Of a stretch of 64,000 bases of DNA, positions 62,890-64,000 are shown in pieces. This DNA comes from Ursus arctos (Eukaryota; Chordata; Mammalia; Carnivora; Ursidae), in NCBI RefSeq assembly GCF_023065955.2, contig NW_026623067.1, forward strand, positions 61,801,944 to 61,865,943, read 5' to 3'. Numbering within the stretch: position 1 is the first letter of the stretch; each line of letters starts with the position of its first letter. The notes below the pieces were generated by a model. That model was not told where the DNA came from, did not search any database, and saw only the letters and a list, made by a program, of their open reading frames with translations. A program made the position numbers and the translations under genes.

Positions 62890-63076
62890 GGGGCGCCTGG
62901 GTGGCTCAGCTGGTTAAGCACCTGACTCTTGATTTCGGCTCACGTCATGATGCCAGTGTTGTGGGACTGAGCCTCATGTCAGGCTCTGTGCTGGGCATGA
63001 AGCCTGCTTAAGATTCTCTCTCCCTCTGCCCCCACCCAGCCCCCTACCTCTCCCTCTCAAAAAAAAAAAAAAAAGG
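62890..63076 (+). mobile_element. CAN-SINE, plus strand
   Basis: The GGGGCGCCTGGGTGGCTCAG head, altered B box (GGGACTGAGCCTC), CT-rich body and poly-A tail are present. The flanks GGTAAAACTC and GGTAAAATGC form an imperfect duplication. Confidence 0.92.
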
Positions 63077-63138
63077 TAAAATGCTTCTCGATGGAAATTC
63101 CACATCTATACATCATATTACAGAAGGCATTCAGTATT

Positions 63139-63335
63139 TTTTTTTTAAAGATTTTATTTATTTATTTGACAGAGATAGAGACAGCCAGCGAGAGAGGGAA
63201 CACAAGCAGGGGGAGTGGGAGAGGAAGAAGCAGGCTCCCAGCAGAGGAGCCTGATGTGGGGCTCGATCCCATAACGCCGGGATCACGCCCTGAGCCGAAA
63301 GCAGACGCTTAACAGCTGTGCCACCCAGGCGCCCC
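63139..63335 (-). mobile_element. CAN-SINE, minus strand (young-looking)
   Basis: A full reverse copy close to the 35140/38729 subtype, with a perfect 14-bp duplication AGGCATTCAGTATT (63125-63138 and 63336-63349). Only about 60 bp separates it from the opposite-strand copy at 62890-63076. Confidence 0.95.
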
Positions 63336-63439
63336 AGGCATTCAGTATTATAATCCAAAATAAAAGGTTTCTACTCTGAAGATTTGGCAGCAGTAGTTAT
63401 GCCTTCTATCAAGAACCCAAGGCACCTTCTACAAACCTG

Positions 63440-63615
63440 GACTACAGCTCTACTCATATATCACTGTACTCTTGTGTTTATGGTTTCCACTTCTGTAAGA
63501 CTCTTAAGATGTGCCTCAAAACTGTAACCATGGCTTACTTTTTGTATTTGCTGAAACTCATACCAAAATGTTGAGAATGTAGAAGATACTCCATTCATGT
63601 TTATTAAAAGAAATA
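63440..63615 (+). repeat. Possible old L2/MIR-like 3' fragment
   Basis: ACTGTAACCATGGCTTACTT, TTTGTATTTGCTGAAACTC and TCCATTCATGTTTATTAAAAG follow the order of a frequent old mammalian repeat tail. Diverged. Confidence 0.4.
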
Positions 63616-64000
63616 CCCAAGTTCTAAAAAAAAACTTTCACTAAGAAAGCCATAACCTCCAAAGTTTTTACCAGAAGCAAAGGAGAACTAGCTCCATCCA
63701 CAGATACTAACTTTGCAAAGAATGTAAAGGACATTAACCTATATTCACTATTTTACCCAAAATATTCTTGGAAATCTGAGAGAACTGAGAAATTTCATAC
63801 AATCATGATACGCAATTTTGATGTTTAATCTAACTCCTGCCTAGACCATTTCACTGCCTATTGATATGTAATAGCATCTCTTGGTTGATAGCTTTGAAAT
63901 AAGTATTGAGCAATGTATCTATAAAAATACACTCCTAAAAAGCACATCGGTGAGTTACAGAATATACATAATCTGGTCAAGTTTAAAAACAGATATATTA

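Larger units (their letters stand above)
46929..64000 (-). other. AP3B1: Upstream AP3B1 intron (at least 17 kb, runs off the window)
   Basis: No exon matching the serine-rich hinge or trunk of AP3B1 was found here on the minus strand, so the region is read as a single intron. It contains LINE-1 and LINE-2 pieces, hAT fossils, MIR copies, an MLT1-type LTR, CAN-SINEs and simple repeats. A short exon missed by eye cannot be ruled out. Confidence 0.7.

Overview
This is nuclear DNA from a carnivoran mammal, probably a caniform and perhaps a bear (inference). About twenty tRNA-derived SINEs of the carnivore CAN-SINE/SINEC type are scattered on both strands. They share a head reading GGGGCGCCTGGGTGGC, intact pol III A and B boxes, a CT-rich body and an AAATAAATAAAATCTTTA(n) tail, and several have perfect target-site duplications. 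A 76-bp stub at 48.3 kb also looks like the 3' end of a carnivore LINE-1. There are no bacterial-style genes. Almost all of the short open frames in the window are chance frames or repeat-derived.

One protein-coding gene can be supported: the 3' part of AP3B1 (beta-3A subunit of the AP-3 adaptor complex) on the minus strand. Five coding exons were found, in transcript order 46928-46697, 42287-42203, 28616-28519, 23175-23037 and 11692-11539. All four introns between them have GT/AG ends, and the intron phases (1, 2, 1, 2) join without a frame break. Together they give 708 nt, or 235 codons plus a TAA stop. They encode the C-terminal ear/appendage region and end in the residues VLSQG. A 3' UTR of about 550 nt follows, with an AATAAA signal at 11000-10995 and a GU-rich element behind it. 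The next exon upstream was not found, so 46929-64000 is read as one intron of at least 17 kb.

Layout: 1-10,980 is intergenic DNA downstream of AP3B1. It is relatively GC-rich and SINE-poor in its first 6.7 kb, with a diverged 120-bp duplication, a possible regulatory block and a hAT fossil. 10,981-46,928 is the AP3B1 3' end with four introns. These hold SINEs, MIR/L2 fossils, an ancient LTR, a long ancient minus-strand LINE-1 (about 34.15-38.25 kb) and a strong CTCF-type motif (17,354-17,368). 46,929-64,000 is upstream intron with LINE-1 and LINE-2 remnants, two copies of one hAT element, an MLT1-type LTR, a tandem array of imperfect hairpins (58.7-59.0 kb) and more SINEs.

No previously undescribed multi-gene system is visible. 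The points most worth checking are a young-looking SINE 28 bp inside the intron after an AP3B1 exon, closely spaced inverted SINE pairs in introns, the tandem hairpin array, the CTCF motif and a frame-breaking pseudo-exon in the 13.6-kb intron.
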